The notes under the pieces: model-generated
The model's database searches: none
What the model saw: the letters and a program-made list of their open reading frames with translations, nothing else
Told to the model about the DNA's origin: nothing
Program-made: the position numbers and the translations under genes
NCBI GenBank assembly: GCA_963695975.1
Contig: CAVOIB010000002.1
Span: 744,001 to 808,000, forward strand
DNA: 64,000 nucleotides
DNA from: JBBQVZ01 sp963695975
GTDB lineage: Bacteria > Actinomycetota > UBA4738 > HRBIN12
Direction: 5' to 3'
Part shown: in pieces, positions 43,186 to 52,642 of the stretch
Layout: each line of letters opens with the position of its first letter
Numbering within the stretch: the stretch's first letter is position 1

Positions 43186-43662
43186 TCAGCCGGCATCCGT
43201 ACCTTCCTCGGCGACGCGACGGACGGCCCGGACGATCCCGTCGTAGCCGGTGCATCGGCAGAGGTTGCCGGCCAGTGAGACACGGATCTCCTGCTCGGAC
43301 GGCTCCGGGAGGCTTCGCAACAACGCCGTGGCAGAGATCAGCATCCCCGGGGTGCAGAAGCCGCACTGGACGCCGCCCTCTTCAAGGAACGCCCGCTGCA
43401 ACGAGGAGAGCCTCCCCGCCTGCGCAAGTCCCTCGATGGTGGTGATCTCTCGGTCCTCTGCCTGGAGCGCCAGGTAGGAGCAGGCGTTCACGGGCTTGCC
43501 GTCGAGGAGCATCATGCAGGCGCCGCACTCAGAGTCGTCACACCCTTCCTTAGAGCCGGTCAGGCCGATGACGTCGCGAACCGCCCGCAGCAACGTGATG
43601 TGTGGATCGAGCTCCACCGGATAGTCGGTCCCGTTCACGCGGAGTGTCGCGTCGACCTTCAT
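43186..43662 (-). CDS. Molybdenum hydroxylase small subunit, two [2Fe-2S] clusters
   Basis: 158 residues. N-terminal plant-ferredoxin cluster: GCDDSECGACMMLLDGKPVNAC (four Cys), C-terminal helical cluster: CGFCTPGMLIS and CRCTGYDGI (four Cys). Exactly the CoxS/XdhC-type small subunit. Passes electrons between the molybdenum site and the FAD subunit. Co-translated with the FAD subunit (ATGA at 43659). Convergent with the nitroreductase gene, 13 bases apart. Confidence 0.93.
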   Translation of the reverse strand: MKVDATLRVNGTDYPVELDPHITLLRAVRDVIGLTGSKEGCDDSECGACMMLLDGKPVNACSYLALQAEDREITTIEGLAQAGRLSSLQRAFLEEGGVQCGFCTPGMLISATALLRSLPEPSEQEIRVSLAGNLCRCTGYDGIVRAVRRVAEEGTDAG

Positions 43663-44573
43663 GCCGGCCTCCCGTCGGACGCGCCGTAAAGGGACAGGCT
43701 GGCCGGGATCGGAACGTCCTCACCACGGGCGCGGACGATCGCGCCGCCGATCGCCCGGTGCGCGATCACCGCGGCCATCGCCAGCCGGTAGCCCGCCGAC
43801 CCACGCACGTCGCTGATGGGAGCGGACGCATCGGCCGTCGCTCGGACTGCGGCCTCGACCGCATCGTCGCCGGCGTCGGAGCCGACGAGGGAGGCCTCGG
43901 CCTCCGGCACGCGCCGGATCGTGGGGGCGAGCGCGGTGATCGCCACGCGCGCGTCGGTGACCGTGCCGCCGGCGAACGTCAGGACCGCGGTGACGCCGAC
44001 CACGGCGATCTCCATCTGGCGTCGGTACTCCAGGCGGACGTAGCACGACCCGGTTCCGGCGGCCGGCGCAGGGAGCGCCACGTGGGTCAAGAGCTCGTCG
44101 GCGTCCGCGACGGTCGTCCCCGGGCCGGTCCACAGATCGGCGATCGGGACTACGCGCCCACCCCTGTTCGAGCGAAGCGTCACCGATCCGTCGAAGCACA
44201 GCAGCGGGCCGCCGGTGTCCATGGCCGGCGACGCGTTCATCACGTTGCCGCCGATCGTCCCGTGCGCGCGCGTAGCGTGCGAGCCGACGATCGCCGAGGC
44301 GTCGGCGAGCGCGGTGAACCGCTCGCGCACCGCAGGGGTCGCGACGATCATCTCGTGGGTGACCAGGGTTCCCAGACGGAGACCGCCGTTCACCTCTTCG
44401 ATGCCGCGCAAGGCGTCGATCCGGTGGATCGCCAGCAGGTCGTCGGGCAGGGGGGACTTCCCTTGCCGGGAGCCGACCACCAGGTCGGTGCCCCCGGCGA
44501 CCGGTCGCGCGCCGCCGGCCAACGCCGCCACGGCATCGTCGACCGTTGCGGGCGCGACGAACGACGTGCTCAC
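43659..44573 (-). CDS. Molybdenum hydroxylase FAD-binding subunit
   Basis: 304 residues, GTG start in the stop of the large subunit gene. PCMH-type FAD domain: ARPVAGGTDLVVGSRQGK and ATRAHGTIGGNVMNASPAMDTGGPLLCFDG, with the C-terminal CO-dehydrogenase flavoprotein domain (YVRLEYRRQMEIAVVGVTAVL ...). Known role: accepts electrons from the [2Fe-2S] subunit and passes them to NAD+ or quinone. Middle gene of a large-medium-small operon. Confidence 0.9.
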   Translation of the reverse strand: MSTSFVAPATVDDAVAALAGGARPVAGGTDLVVGSRQGKSPLPDDLLAIHRIDALRGIEEVNGGLRLGTLVTHEMIVATPAVRERFTALADASAIVGSHATRAHGTIGGNVMNASPAMDTGGPLLCFDGSVTLRSNRGGRVVPIADLWTGPGTTVADADELLTHVALPAPAAGTGSCYVRLEYRRQMEIAVVGVTAVLTFAGGTVTDARVAITALAPTIRRVPEAEASLVGSDAGDDAVEAAVRATADASAPISDVRGSAGYRLAMAAVIAHRAIGGAIVRARGEDVPIPASLSLYGASDGRPA

Positions 44574-46849
44574 GCCTCGCCCTCGTGCGCGGTGAGCCAG
44601 ACGCGCTCGGGCGTCATCGGCAACGTGCGGACCGGCCGGCCGAGCACCCGCGCGATCGCGTTCGCGACGGCGCCCGCCGTGGGGACGCACGGCGGCTCGC
44701 CGACGCCCTTCGAGCCGTTCGGACCGGCGTTCGGGGTGTCGATCTCGACCCACTCGATGTCCATCGCCGGGGCGTCGGCGCTCGTCACCAGCTTGTAGTC
44801 GAGCAGGTGCGGGTTCTTCTGCCGGCCGTCGTCGTCGAGCTGGGTCCCCTCCGAAAGCGCCATCCCGATGCCCATCGCGATGCCGCCGTACACCTGGCCG
44901 TCGGCGCCGATCCGGTTCAAGATCCGTCCGGAGTCGTGGGCCGCGGCCACCTCCAGGACGTGCACGACGCCGGTCTCGCGGTCGACCTTCACCCGGGCGG
45001 CGTGCGTGAAGAGCTGGGGCGCCAGGAACGACTCGAAGCCCAGCCGACCCACGCACGATGAGGCGTCGACGGGCGGCGAGTCGGGGAGCGGTCCCGCGCC
45101 TTTGCCGTGGATCGTCACGGCGGACGCGATGTCCGCGATGGTCTGCGAGTGGTCGGGCGACCCCTTCACCCGCACGGTGCCATCGACCAGCTCGAGGTCC
45201 TCCTTCGCCACCTCGAGCGCCTCGGAGGCGGCGTCGAGCAACTGGTCGCGGACGTCGTTCGCGGCATCGAGCACCGCGCGGACGGAGTTGAACGTGGTCT
45301 GCGAGCCGGCCGAGCCCATGTCCCAGGGAGCCGCGTCGGTGTCTTGATAGAGGAGCTGGAAGTCCTCGGGCCGCATCCCGAGCACCTCCGCCACGAAAGC
45401 CGGCATCGCCATGACGGCGCCCGTCCCGTTCTCCTGCGCGCCCGTCACGATCGTGCCGGAGCCGTCGGGGTTGAGCTGCACGTAGGCGCCGGCGTTCGAC
45501 GAGAAGCTCGGCCACCACCCGCAGGCGAAGCCGATCGCTTCGTCGTCTGGCAGATCCTGCCCGTAGCCGATCATCTCCACGGCGCGCTCGAGCGTCTCCC
45601 GGATCGCGATGTGGTCGAACACCTGCTTCGTGGGCCCCTCGTCGCCGTCGGTGATCAGCGTCCGACGGCGGAGCTCGACCGGGTCCAGGTCGAGCGCGGC
45701 CGCGAGCTCGTCCATGTGCTGCTCTAGCGCCCAGCAGACCTGCGGCGCCGCCGGCGCCCGAACAGAGGCGGACGGCTGGGTCGTGGAGTAGTTGAGGAAG
45801 GACTCGACGGCGACGTTCTCCATCACGTAGGGCCCGCACGCGTGCATCGCCGACATCTGTGCGAGGAACCCGCCCTCACCGCAGTAAGCGCCCTTGTCGA
45901 GCACCAGCTTCGCGCGGCGGGCGACGATCGTGCCGTCGCGTCTCGCGCCGGTTTCGAACTCGAGCGCCATGCCCTCGCGGCGGTGATCGATCGCGATGAA
46001 CTCCTCCTTGCGCGAGAACACGAGCTTCACGGGGCGGCCGGCTGCGCGCGCGAGCGCGGCCACGTGGGCCTCGAAGTGGAAGTCGCATTTCGCGCCGAAC
46101 CCACCGCCCAGGAGCGGCACGATCACACGGATGTTCGCCTCGGGGATCTGCAGCGTGTGCGCCACACCGGAGCGTGCGATGTACGGCACCTGCGTCGACG
46201 ACCAGATCGTGACCTTGTCGCCCTGCCATTGCGCGATCACGGCGTGCGGCTCGATCGGCACGCCGTGAGATGGATCGGAAGTGTATCGGCTCTTCACGAC
46301 GACATCGGCGGTAGCCATCGCCGCGTCCGCGTCGCCCTTCACGATGGTTGAGTACCCCAGCGTGTTCCCGGTACCGACGAGGTTCTCGTCGCGCTCGTGC
46401 GAAGACCAGTCGTCGTGGACGAGCGGCGCGTCTTCTGCCATCGCCCCCTCGAAGTCCACGATCGCTGGGAGCAGCGCGTACTCGACATCGATCAGCTCGA
46501 CGGCCCGCTTCGCGATCTCCTCCGTGGTGGCCGCGACGCCCGCGATGATGTCGGCCTCGAAGCGAACGACGTCCTTCGCGAACAGGTAGCGGTCCTCGGA
46601 CATCTGGCCGTACCGCACGTCTGGAACGTCCTCGTGGGTGAGCACGGCGAGCACACCCGGTAGCGCTCGAGCCTTCGATGTATCGACGCGAACGATGCGT
46701 GCATGGGGGTGATCCGTGTAGCGGAAGCGCGCCCAGGCCTGGCCCGTCAGGGTGAGGTCGGCGGTGTAGCGGCCCGAACCGGTGACCTTCTCCTTGCCGT
46801 CGGGCCGAAGGAACACGGCCGGGGCGGACTCGACCTCGGTTGACGCCAC
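44570..46849 (-). CDS. Molybdenum hydroxylase large (Mo-pterin) subunit, xanthine dehydrogenase family
   Basis: 759 residues from GTG 46849, with a GAGG ribosome binding site just upstream. Ald_Xan_dh N-terminal domain (KVTGSGRYTADLTLTGQAWARF), LGGGFGAKCDFHFEAHVAALA, and catalytic Glu in NGSKGVGEPPCVPTAGAVANAI near the end. The active-site loop reads SVRAPAAPQVCWALEQ; form I CO dehydrogenase would have AYxCSFR, which is absent, so this is a purine/heterocycle- or aldehyde-type hydroxylase. Neighbouring dihydropyrimidinase, divergent across 131 bases, suggests nucleobase or hydantoin breakdown (inference). No cofactor-insertion (XdhC/CoxF-like) gene is in the window. Confidence 0.88.
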   Translation of the reverse strand: MASTEVESAPAVFLRPDGKEKVTGSGRYTADLTLTGQAWARFRYTDHPHARIVRVDTSKARALPGVLAVLTHEDVPDVRYGQMSEDRYLFAKDVVRFEADIIAGVAATTEEIAKRAVELIDVEYALLPAIVDFEGAMAEDAPLVHDDWSSHERDENLVGTGNTLGYSTIVKGDADAAMATADVVVKSRYTSDPSHGVPIEPHAVIAQWQGDKVTIWSSTQVPYIARSGVAHTLQIPEANIRVIVPLLGGGFGAKCDFHFEAHVAALARAAGRPVKLVFSRKEEFIAIDHRREGMALEFETGARRDGTIVARRAKLVLDKGAYCGEGGFLAQMSAMHACGPYVMENVAVESFLNYSTTQPSASVRAPAAPQVCWALEQHMDELAAALDLDPVELRRRTLITDGDEGPTKQVFDHIAIRETLERAVEMIGYGQDLPDDEAIGFACGWWPSFSSNAGAYVQLNPDGSGTIVTGAQENGTGAVMAMPAFVAEVLGMRPEDFQLLYQDTDAAPWDMGSAGSQTTFNSVRAVLDAANDVRDQLLDAASEALEVAKEDLELVDGTVRVKGSPDHSQTIADIASAVTIHGKGAGPLPDSPPVDASSCVGRLGFESFLAPQLFTHAARVKVDRETGVVHVLEVAAAHDSGRILNRIGADGQVYGGIAMGIGMALSEGTQLDDDGRQKNPHLLDYKLVTSADAPAMDIEWVEIDTPNAGPNGSKGVGEPPCVPTAGAVANAIARVLGRPVRTLPMTPERVWLTAHEGEA

Positions 46850-46980
46850 AGCAGCTCCTCTCCGGTGGGGCCGTATCGTAAGCCGGTTCGTCCGCCGGCG
46901 TCTGCCCAAGAGCTGCCGGATGACGGCCGCGCGCGGGATGGGGCACACTGAGCATTCCTCGGCGGAAGGGAGCCCGACAC

Positions 46981-48354
46981 ATGAGGACGCTCATCACCGG
47001 CGGCACGGTCGTCACCGCCACCGAGACCACGCAAGCCGACGTCGTGATCGAAGACGAGAAGGTGGCGGCGATCGGCCGCGGCATGAGCGTCGAGCCGGAC
47101 GTCACGATCGACGCCTCGGGCCGCTACGTCATGCCCGGCGGCGTCGATGTGCACACCCATATGGAGCTCCCGTTCGGCGGCAGCTTCTGCTCGGACGACT
47201 TCGAGACCGGCACGCGGGCGGCGGCGTTCGGCGGCACGACGACGATCGTCGATTTCGCGGTCCAGGACTATGGCGAGGGGTTGCGGCAAGGTCTCGACCG
47301 TTGGTTCGCGAAAGCGCAGAACGCCTGCACCGACTACGGCTTCCACGTGATCATCCGTGAGGTGAACGACCAGGTCCTCAAGGAGATGGACGAGCTGGTG
47401 GGCGAGGGCGTCACGTCCTTCAAGCTCTTCATGGCCTACCCGGGCGTGTTCATGCTGGACGACGCGTCGATCTTCCGCGCGATGCAGCAGGCCGCCGACT
47501 CCGGTGCGTTGATCATGATGCACGCCGAGAACGGCGGGCCGATCGATGTGCTCGTCCGCCAGTTCCTGGACGAGGGCAAGACCGATCCGATCAACCATGG
47601 CTACACGCGGCCGGCCGCCATGGAGGGTGAGGCCGTGCATCGCGTGTTCAGCCTCGCCGAACTCGCCGGCACACCCGCGTACATCGTCCATCTGTCCTCG
47701 CGCGACGCGCTGAACGCGCTGCGCGAGGCACGCGACCGGGGGCAGGCGGCCTTCGGGGAGACGTGCCCCCAGTACCTCTACCTGAGCCAGGACGACATGG
47801 GGAGGCCGGGGTTCGAGGGGGCGAAGTACGTCTGTTCGCCGCCGCTGCGGCCGGCCGACCATCAAGAGGAGCTCTGGATGGGGCTGCGAGCTGGCGACCT
47901 CTCGGTCGTGTCCACGGACCACGCGCCGTTCAACTACGAAGGACAGAAGGATCTGGGCAAGGGCGACTTCTCCAAGATCCCGAACGGGCTGCCTTCGGTC
48001 GAGGACCGGTTCACGCTGCTGTACGGCGGCGTCGAGGCGGGACACATCGACCTCAACCGATTCGTCGAGCTGGTTGCCACCGCACCGGCAAAGATGTTCG
48101 GGCTCTACCCGCGCAAGGGCACGATCGCGCCCGGTTCGGACGCCGACATCGTGGTGTTCGACCCGCGCGTCGAGCGAACGATCTCGTCGTCCACGCACCA
48201 CATGCGCGTCGACTATTCGGTCTATGAGGGCCGGGCCGTTCGCGGGCTGCCGGAGGTGATCATGCAGCGCGGACAGGTGCTCGTGAAGGGTGGGGAGTTC
48301 CTCGGGAAGCCCGGCCAAGGACGGTTCGTGCCCCGGAGCCGGATCAGCCTCTGA
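46981..48354 (+). CDS. hydA: Dihydropyrimidinase / D-hydantoinase
   Basis: 457 residues; GAAGGGAG precedes the ATG. Metal ligands of the amidohydrolase fold: His58 and His60 (DVHTH), Lys148 (SFKLFMAYPG, carboxylated), His181 (MMHAENG), His237 (YIVHLSS) and Asp in STDHAPFN. The YLS-type ETCPQYLYLS and NGLPSVEDRF are dihydropyrimidinase signatures. Opens dihydrouracil, dihydrothymine or hydantoin rings. First gene of a four-gene run with two Gfo/Idh oxidoreductases and an SDR; no beta-ureidopropionase or carbamoylase in the window. Confidence 0.9.
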   Translation: MRTLITGGTVVTATETTQADVVIEDEKVAAIGRGMSVEPDVTIDASGRYVMPGGVDVHTHMELPFGGSFCSDDFETGTRAAAFGGTTTIVDFAVQDYGEGLRQGLDRWFAKAQNACTDYGFHVIIREVNDQVLKEMDELVGEGVTSFKLFMAYPGVFMLDDASIFRAMQQAADSGALIMMHAENGGPIDVLVRQFLDEGKTDPINHGYTRPAAMEGEAVHRVFSLAELAGTPAYIVHLSSRDALNALREARDRGQAAFGETCPQYLYLSQDDMGRPGFEGAKYVCSPPLRPADHQEELWMGLRAGDLSVVSTDHAPFNYEGQKDLGKGDFSKIPNGLPSVEDRFTLLYGGVEAGHIDLNRFVELVATAPAKMFGLYPRKGTIAPGSDADIVVFDPRVERTISSSTHHMRVDYSVYEGRAVRGLPEVIMQRGQVLVKGGEFLGKPGQGRFVPRSRISL

Positions 48355-48365
48355 GCCTCGATCCT

Positions 48366-49439
48366 ATGCTCGTAGATCCCACGGCTCCGATTCGCGTCGG
48401 GCTGATCGGCTACGGCCTCGGCGGCGAGGCGTTCCACGCGCCGCTCGTGGACGCGAACCCCGATATGCGCCTGGTGACGATCGTGACGAGCGATCCCGGG
48501 CGACGCAAGGGTGCGATGGCCCGATACCCCTCCGTCAAGGTCGTCGACAACGCCGAGGCGCTCTTCGAAGACGCGGACGAGCACGACCTCGTGATCGTGT
48601 GCACGCCGAACGTCGAGCACGTTCCGCTCGCGATGGCGGCGCTTCACGAGGGGCTCTCCGTCGTGGTGGACAAGCCGCTGGCGGCGAGCGCCGACGACGG
48701 CCGTATCGTCGCGGCGCTCGCCGTCGAGCACGGCCTCCTCCTCACGGTGTTCCAGAATCGCCGTTGGGACGGCGACTTCCTCACGGTCCGCGCACTGATC
48801 GCGCAGGACGCGCTCGGACGCGTGTTCCGGTTCGAGTCGCGGTTCGAGCGGTGGGCTCCGGAGCCGGACCTCGGGGCCTGGCGTGAACGCGGCACGGCGC
48901 GGGAGGCTGGCGGGCTGCTGTTCGACCTGGGGAGCCACCTCGTCGATCAGGCGATCCGGCTGTTCGGACGTCCGTCCCACGTCTACGCGGAGGTCGATCT
49001 GAGGCGCTCGGGCGTGGAGGCAGACGACGACGTGTTCATCGCGCTGACACACCTGGGCGGCGTGCGCACGCACCTGTGGGCGAGCGCGACGGCGGCGATC
49101 CCAGGACCACGCTTCCGGGTCCCCGGGACGCGCGGCGCGTTCGAGAAGTTCGGGCTCGACCCGCAGGAGGACGCGCTGGCGCGGGGGGCGTCGCCGGCCG
49201 AGCCAGGCTGGCTGACCGATCCGCAGGAGACGTGGGGACGGCTCTCGGACGGCGCGTCGGATCGGCGCGTACCGACCGAGGCGGGGGACTACCCGGCGTT
49301 CTATCGCGGCGTCGTCGACACGCTGCGGACCGGGGCGGCCCCCCCGGTCGACGTCCGGGACTCGATCGAGGGGCTCGAGGTGCTCGAGGCCGCGAAGGAG
49401 AGCTCGAGAACCGGTGCCGTGGTCGCGCTGGGGAGATAA
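48366..49439 (+). CDS. Gfo/Idh/MocA family oxidoreductase
   Basis: 357 residues. NAD-binding start IRVGLIGYGLGGEAFHAPLVDANP, catalytic-Lys motif VVVDKPLA (in place of EKP), and the C-terminal alpha/beta domain (GGLLFDLGSHLVDQAI, with the His of the family). Eleven bases after hydA. Members oxidise sugars, inositols or related alcohols; substrate not readable. The EKP Glu is Asp here, as in the related YvaA/IolX group. Confidence 0.85.
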   Translation: MLVDPTAPIRVGLIGYGLGGEAFHAPLVDANPDMRLVTIVTSDPGRRKGAMARYPSVKVVDNAEALFEDADEHDLVIVCTPNVEHVPLAMAALHEGLSVVVDKPLAASADDGRIVAALAVEHGLLLTVFQNRRWDGDFLTVRALIAQDALGRVFRFESRFERWAPEPDLGAWRERGTAREAGGLLFDLGSHLVDQAIRLFGRPSHVYAEVDLRRSGVEADDDVFIALTHLGGVRTHLWASATAAIPGPRFRVPGTRGAFEKFGLDPQEDALARGASPAEPGWLTDPQETWGRLSDGASDRRVPTEAGDYPAFYRGVVDTLRTGAAPPVDVRDSIEGLEVLEAAKESSRTGAVVALGR

Positions 49440-49452
49440 GGGAGGAGACACG

Positions 49453-50160
49453 ATGACGGGCTTAGAGGGGAAGGTGGCGCTGGTGACAGGTGCGAGCGGT
49501 GGGATCGGCGCGGCCGTCGCCCGATCGCTCGCAGACGAGGGGGTCCGCCTGGGGCTCGCATCGCGCCGGGGTTACGATCTCGGGATCGCCGACGTGGTGG
49601 CGGAACCCTGCGACGTGCGCGACGCGGCCGCGCTGGAGTCGTTCACGGGGAAGGTCGTCGAGCGGTTCGGTGGGCTCGACATCCTCGTCGCGAACGCGGG
49701 GGTCGGCGCGTACGGTCCGTTCCTCGAGCTCGACCCGATGCACCTCGAAGAGATGATCGACATCAACGTGAAAGGCACGATCTACGCGGTCCGCGCCACT
49801 CTTCCGCACCTGCTCCAGAGCGACGGCGCCGACATCGTCACGGTGGCCTCGGAGGCCGGGCGTCGCGGCCTTCCGTTCGAGGCGGTGTACTGCGCGTCGA
49901 AGTTCGCACAGGTGGGGTTCACGAGGGCGCTCGATCACGAGCTCCGTTCGCACGGGATCCGGTGCACGAACGTCTGTCCGGGCGGCGTTGCGACCGAGTT
50001 CGCGATGGATCGGGGCCGCACGCCTGACATGCCCGAGCTCGCGGGGATGATGTCGGCGGAGGACGTCGCCGCGACCGTCCTGTTCGTGCTCACACGACCC
50101 CGGAACCATCGGATCCTGGAGATGGCCTTCCGGCCGGTGACGGAGGAGTCGTGGGGATGA
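49453..50160 (+). CDS. Short-chain dehydrogenase/reductase
   Basis: 235 residues. TGASGGIGAAVARSLA (cofactor loop), NAGVGAYGPF (NAG), and the catalytic set Ser in TVASEAGR, Tyr-Lys in YCASKF with NVKG Asn. A classical SDR; the acidic/Arg pattern LASRRGYDL after strand 2 suggests NADPH preference. Its TGA overlaps the next ATG. Substrate unknown. Confidence 0.88.
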   Translation: MTGLEGKVALVTGASGGIGAAVARSLADEGVRLGLASRRGYDLGIADVVAEPCDVRDAAALESFTGKVVERFGGLDILVANAGVGAYGPFLELDPMHLEEMIDINVKGTIYAVRATLPHLLQSDGADIVTVASEAGRRGLPFEAVYCASKFAQVGFTRALDHELRSHGIRCTNVCPGGVATEFAMDRGRTPDMPELAGMMSAEDVAATVLFVLTRPRNHRILEMAFRPVTEESWG

Positions 50161-51155
50161 CGGACGACGCGCTGCGGTGGGGCATCGTCTCGACCGCGGA
50201 CATCGGCGTACGCAAGGTGATCCCGGCGATGCGCACGGCCGCTCGATGTCGGGTCGTCGCGATCGCGTCGCGGGATCAGAGCCGGGCGGAGGGGGCGGCT
50301 TCCGAACTCGGGATCGAGCGTGCGCACGGGTCCTACGAAGACCTGTTGGCCGACCCGGACGTCGACGCTGTGTATATCCCGCTGCCGAACCACCTGCATG
50401 CGGAGTGGACGATCGCGGCCGCCCGTGCGGGCAAGCATGTCCTGTGCGAGAAGCCGCTCGCGACGTCCGTGGCCGATGCCGAGCGCATGTTCGAAGCCTG
50501 CCGCGCCGGGGGTGTGCTCCTGATGGAGGCGTTCATGTACCGGCTGCATCCGAGTTGGGAGGCGGTGCGCGAGTTGGTTTCATCGGGACGGATCGGCAGA
50601 CTGCGTGCGGTGCAGAGCTGGTTCTCGTACTTCAACGACGACCCCGCAGACATCCGGAACAAGCTCGACACGGGTGGCGGAGCATTGTTCGATATCGGCT
50701 GCTACTCGGTGGATCTCTCGCGGATGCTGTTCGACGCCGAGCCGGTCCGCGTCCAGGGGTCTGTGACGCGCGACCCCGAGATGGGGGTCGACGTGTTGAC
50801 CTCGGGGATCCTCGACTTCTCCTCCGGCGTGTCGGCGTTCACCTGCTCGACGCGGGCGGAACCCGACCAGCGCGTCCACGTGTATGGGACGCAGGGGCGG
50901 ATCTCGATCGAGATCCCGTTCAACATCCCGCCCGACCGCCCGACGCGCGTGTTCATCACCACCGGCGGGGACCCCCCGGTCCGGCCAGACACCCAGGTGA
51001 TCGAGTTCGAGCCGATCGACCAGTATGCGATCCAGGCCACGCGCTTCGCCGATGCGGTCCTCGACGGTTCGCCGCTGCCGATCTCACCGGACGACGCGAT
51101 CAAGAACCTGCGGGTGATCGAGGAGCTGTTCACGGTGGGAGTCGGTTCAGCCTAA
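50157..51155 (+). CDS. Gfo/Idh/MocA family oxidoreductase, xylose-dehydrogenase-like
   Basis: 332 residues from ATG 50157, which overlaps the SDR stop; GTG 50151 is an alternative. RWGIVSTADIGVRKVIPAM, YIPLPNHLHAEWTIAAARAGKHVLCEKPLA (catalytic EKP) and GGALFDIGCYSVDLSRMLF are typical of the branch that includes D-xylose 1-dehydrogenase and glucose-fructose oxidoreductase-like enzymes. The nearness of xylA/xylB makes pentose oxidation plausible, but the gene belongs to the hydA operon by spacing. Convergent with xylB, stops overlapping by four bases. Confidence 0.85.
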   Translation: MTDDALRWGIVSTADIGVRKVIPAMRTAARCRVVAIASRDQSRAEGAASELGIERAHGSYEDLLADPDVDAVYIPLPNHLHAEWTIAAARAGKHVLCEKPLATSVADAERMFEACRAGGVLLMEAFMYRLHPSWEAVRELVSSGRIGRLRAVQSWFSYFNDDPADIRNKLDTGGGALFDIGCYSVDLSRMLFDAEPVRVQGSVTRDPEMGVDVLTSGILDFSSGVSAFTCSTRAEPDQRVHVYGTQGRISIEIPFNIPPDRPTRVFITTGGDPPVRPDTQVIEFEPIDQYAIQATRFADAVLDGSPLPISPDDAIKNLRVIEELFTVGVGSA

Positions 51156-52642
51156 CCGAGCGTCGCATGGAAGGTCGGCGCGAGCGCCGGATAGAGCTCT
51201 CGGTACAGGGCGTACGGAACCGCGTAGGACTCGGCGTCTGGAGACGGGTCGGTGGGCTCGCCGATCCGCACGTTAGCTCGGCATGCGTCCTCCACCGACG
51301 GGAACCATCCGGCTCCCACGGCGGCGAGCGTCGCCGCACCTTGGGCGGCGCCCTCTGCGGTCGAGGTCGTCACGATGCGGGCTCCGAGCACGTCCGCAAG
51401 GATCCGGCGCCACAGGTCGCTCTTCACGCCCCCGCCCGTCGCGCGGATCTCGGTGGACGGCGCGAGGCCCATCGCACGGACGAGCTCGAGGGAGTCGCGC
51501 AGACCGAACGCGACGCCCTCGAGGACCGCTCTCGTGAGATGCCCGCGGCCGTGGTTCACCGTGAGGCCGACGAAGGCACCTCGCGCGAGCGGATCCGGGT
51601 GCGGTGTGCGCTCGCCCGTAAGGTACGGGAGGAACAGGAGCCCGTCGCTCCCGGCGGATACCGGATCTGCCTCAGCCAGCAATTCGTCGAACGCCACGTT
51701 GGGCGCGAACGCGTCGCGGTACCAGCGAAGGCTGCCGGCCGCCGAGAGCATCACACCCATCAGGTGCCATCGGCCGGGGACTGCGTGACAGAACGCGTGC
51801 AGCCGGGCCTCGGGCTCCACCGTCGGACCTTCGGTGGTCGTGAACACAACGCCGGACGTTCCGAGGGATAGCGAGGAGATCCCTGGCTCGACCGAGCCGA
51901 CTCCCACCGCCGCCGCGGCCTGGTCTCCGCCGCCGGCGACCACCGGCGTCCCGGCCCGGAGCCCCGTCGCCGCGGCCGCTGCCTCCGTGATCGTGCCCGT
52001 CACCTCGGGCCCCTCGTACGTGCGGGGCAGCCAGGCCGGGTCGATACCCAGGGCATCGACTATCTCGAACGACCAGTCCCGCTCCGCAAGATCGAACAGG
52101 ATCGTGCCCGCACCGTCCGCACGATCCACCGCGCGGTCGCCTGTCAAGCGCAGGCGGACGAAGTCCTTCGGCAGCAAGATGTGCGCTATCCGTCGCCACA
52201 CCTCCGGCTCGTTGTGCCGGATCCAGAGAAGTTTCGGAGCGGTGAACCCGGGGAGCGCGTCGTTGCCGGTGACGGCGATCAGCCGTTCCCGACCCACGAC
52301 CTCGCGTATCAGGTCACATTCGGCGCTGGTCCGCTGGTCGTTCCATAGGATCGCAGGCCGCAGCACCTCCCCCGAGCTATCGAGCGTGACCAGGCCGTGC
52401 ATCTGCCCGGAGAGACCGATCGACTCCACGTCCTCGCCCGGGATCCCCGAACCTTCGAGCGCGGCACGGACCGCTCCGATGGTCGCGTGCCACCAGGCGT
52501 GAGGATCCTGCTCGCTCCAGAGCGGGTGAGGGGATTCGTACGGGTACTCGACCGAGGCCGACGCCCGAACGACGCCGTCGCGACCCAGGAGGATGGCCTT
52601 GGTCGCTGTAGTCGACACGTCGAGGCCAAGCACGTGGCTCAT
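51152..52642 (-). CDS. xylB: Xylulokinase
   Basis: 496 residues from ATG 52642. FGGY kinase: GLDVSTTATKAILL (phosphate 1), GLSGQMHGLVTLD (the xylulokinase QMHG loop), WNDQRTSAEC, PKDFVRLRLTG, GTSGVVFTTT and RATGGGVKSDLWRRI. Phosphorylates D-xylulose to xylulose 5-phosphate for the pentose phosphate pathway. The ATG overlaps the stop of the mutarotase-like gene, and that one overlaps xylA, so xylA-(epimerase)-xylB is one tightly coupled transcript. Confidence 0.92.
   Translation of the reverse strand: MSHVLGLDVSTTATKAILLGRDGVVRASASVEYPYESPHPLWSEQDPHAWWHATIGAVRAALEGSGIPGEDVESIGLSGQMHGLVTLDSSGEVLRPAILWNDQRTSAECDLIREVVGRERLIAVTGNDALPGFTAPKLLWIRHNEPEVWRRIAHILLPKDFVRLRLTGDRAVDRADGAGTILFDLAERDWSFEIVDALGIDPAWLPRTYEGPEVTGTITEAAAAATGLRAGTPVVAGGGDQAAAAVGVGSVEPGISSLSLGTSGVVFTTTEGPTVEPEARLHAFCHAVPGRWHLMGVMLSAAGSLRWYRDAFAPNVAFDELLAEADPVSAGSDGLLFLPYLTGERTPHPDPLARGAFVGLTVNHGRGHLTRAVLEGVAFGLRDSLELVRAMGLAPSTEIRATGGGVKSDLWRRILADVLGARIVTTSTAEGAAQGAATLAAVGAGWFPSVEDACRANVRIGEPTDPSPDAESYAVPYALYRELYPALAPTFHATLG

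Noticed and set aside
44570..46849. Form I CO dehydrogenase large subunit
   Set aside because: The AYxCSFR active-site loop is missing; the loop reads SVRAPAAPQ, so a general xanthine-dehydrogenase-family hydroxylase is the safer call.
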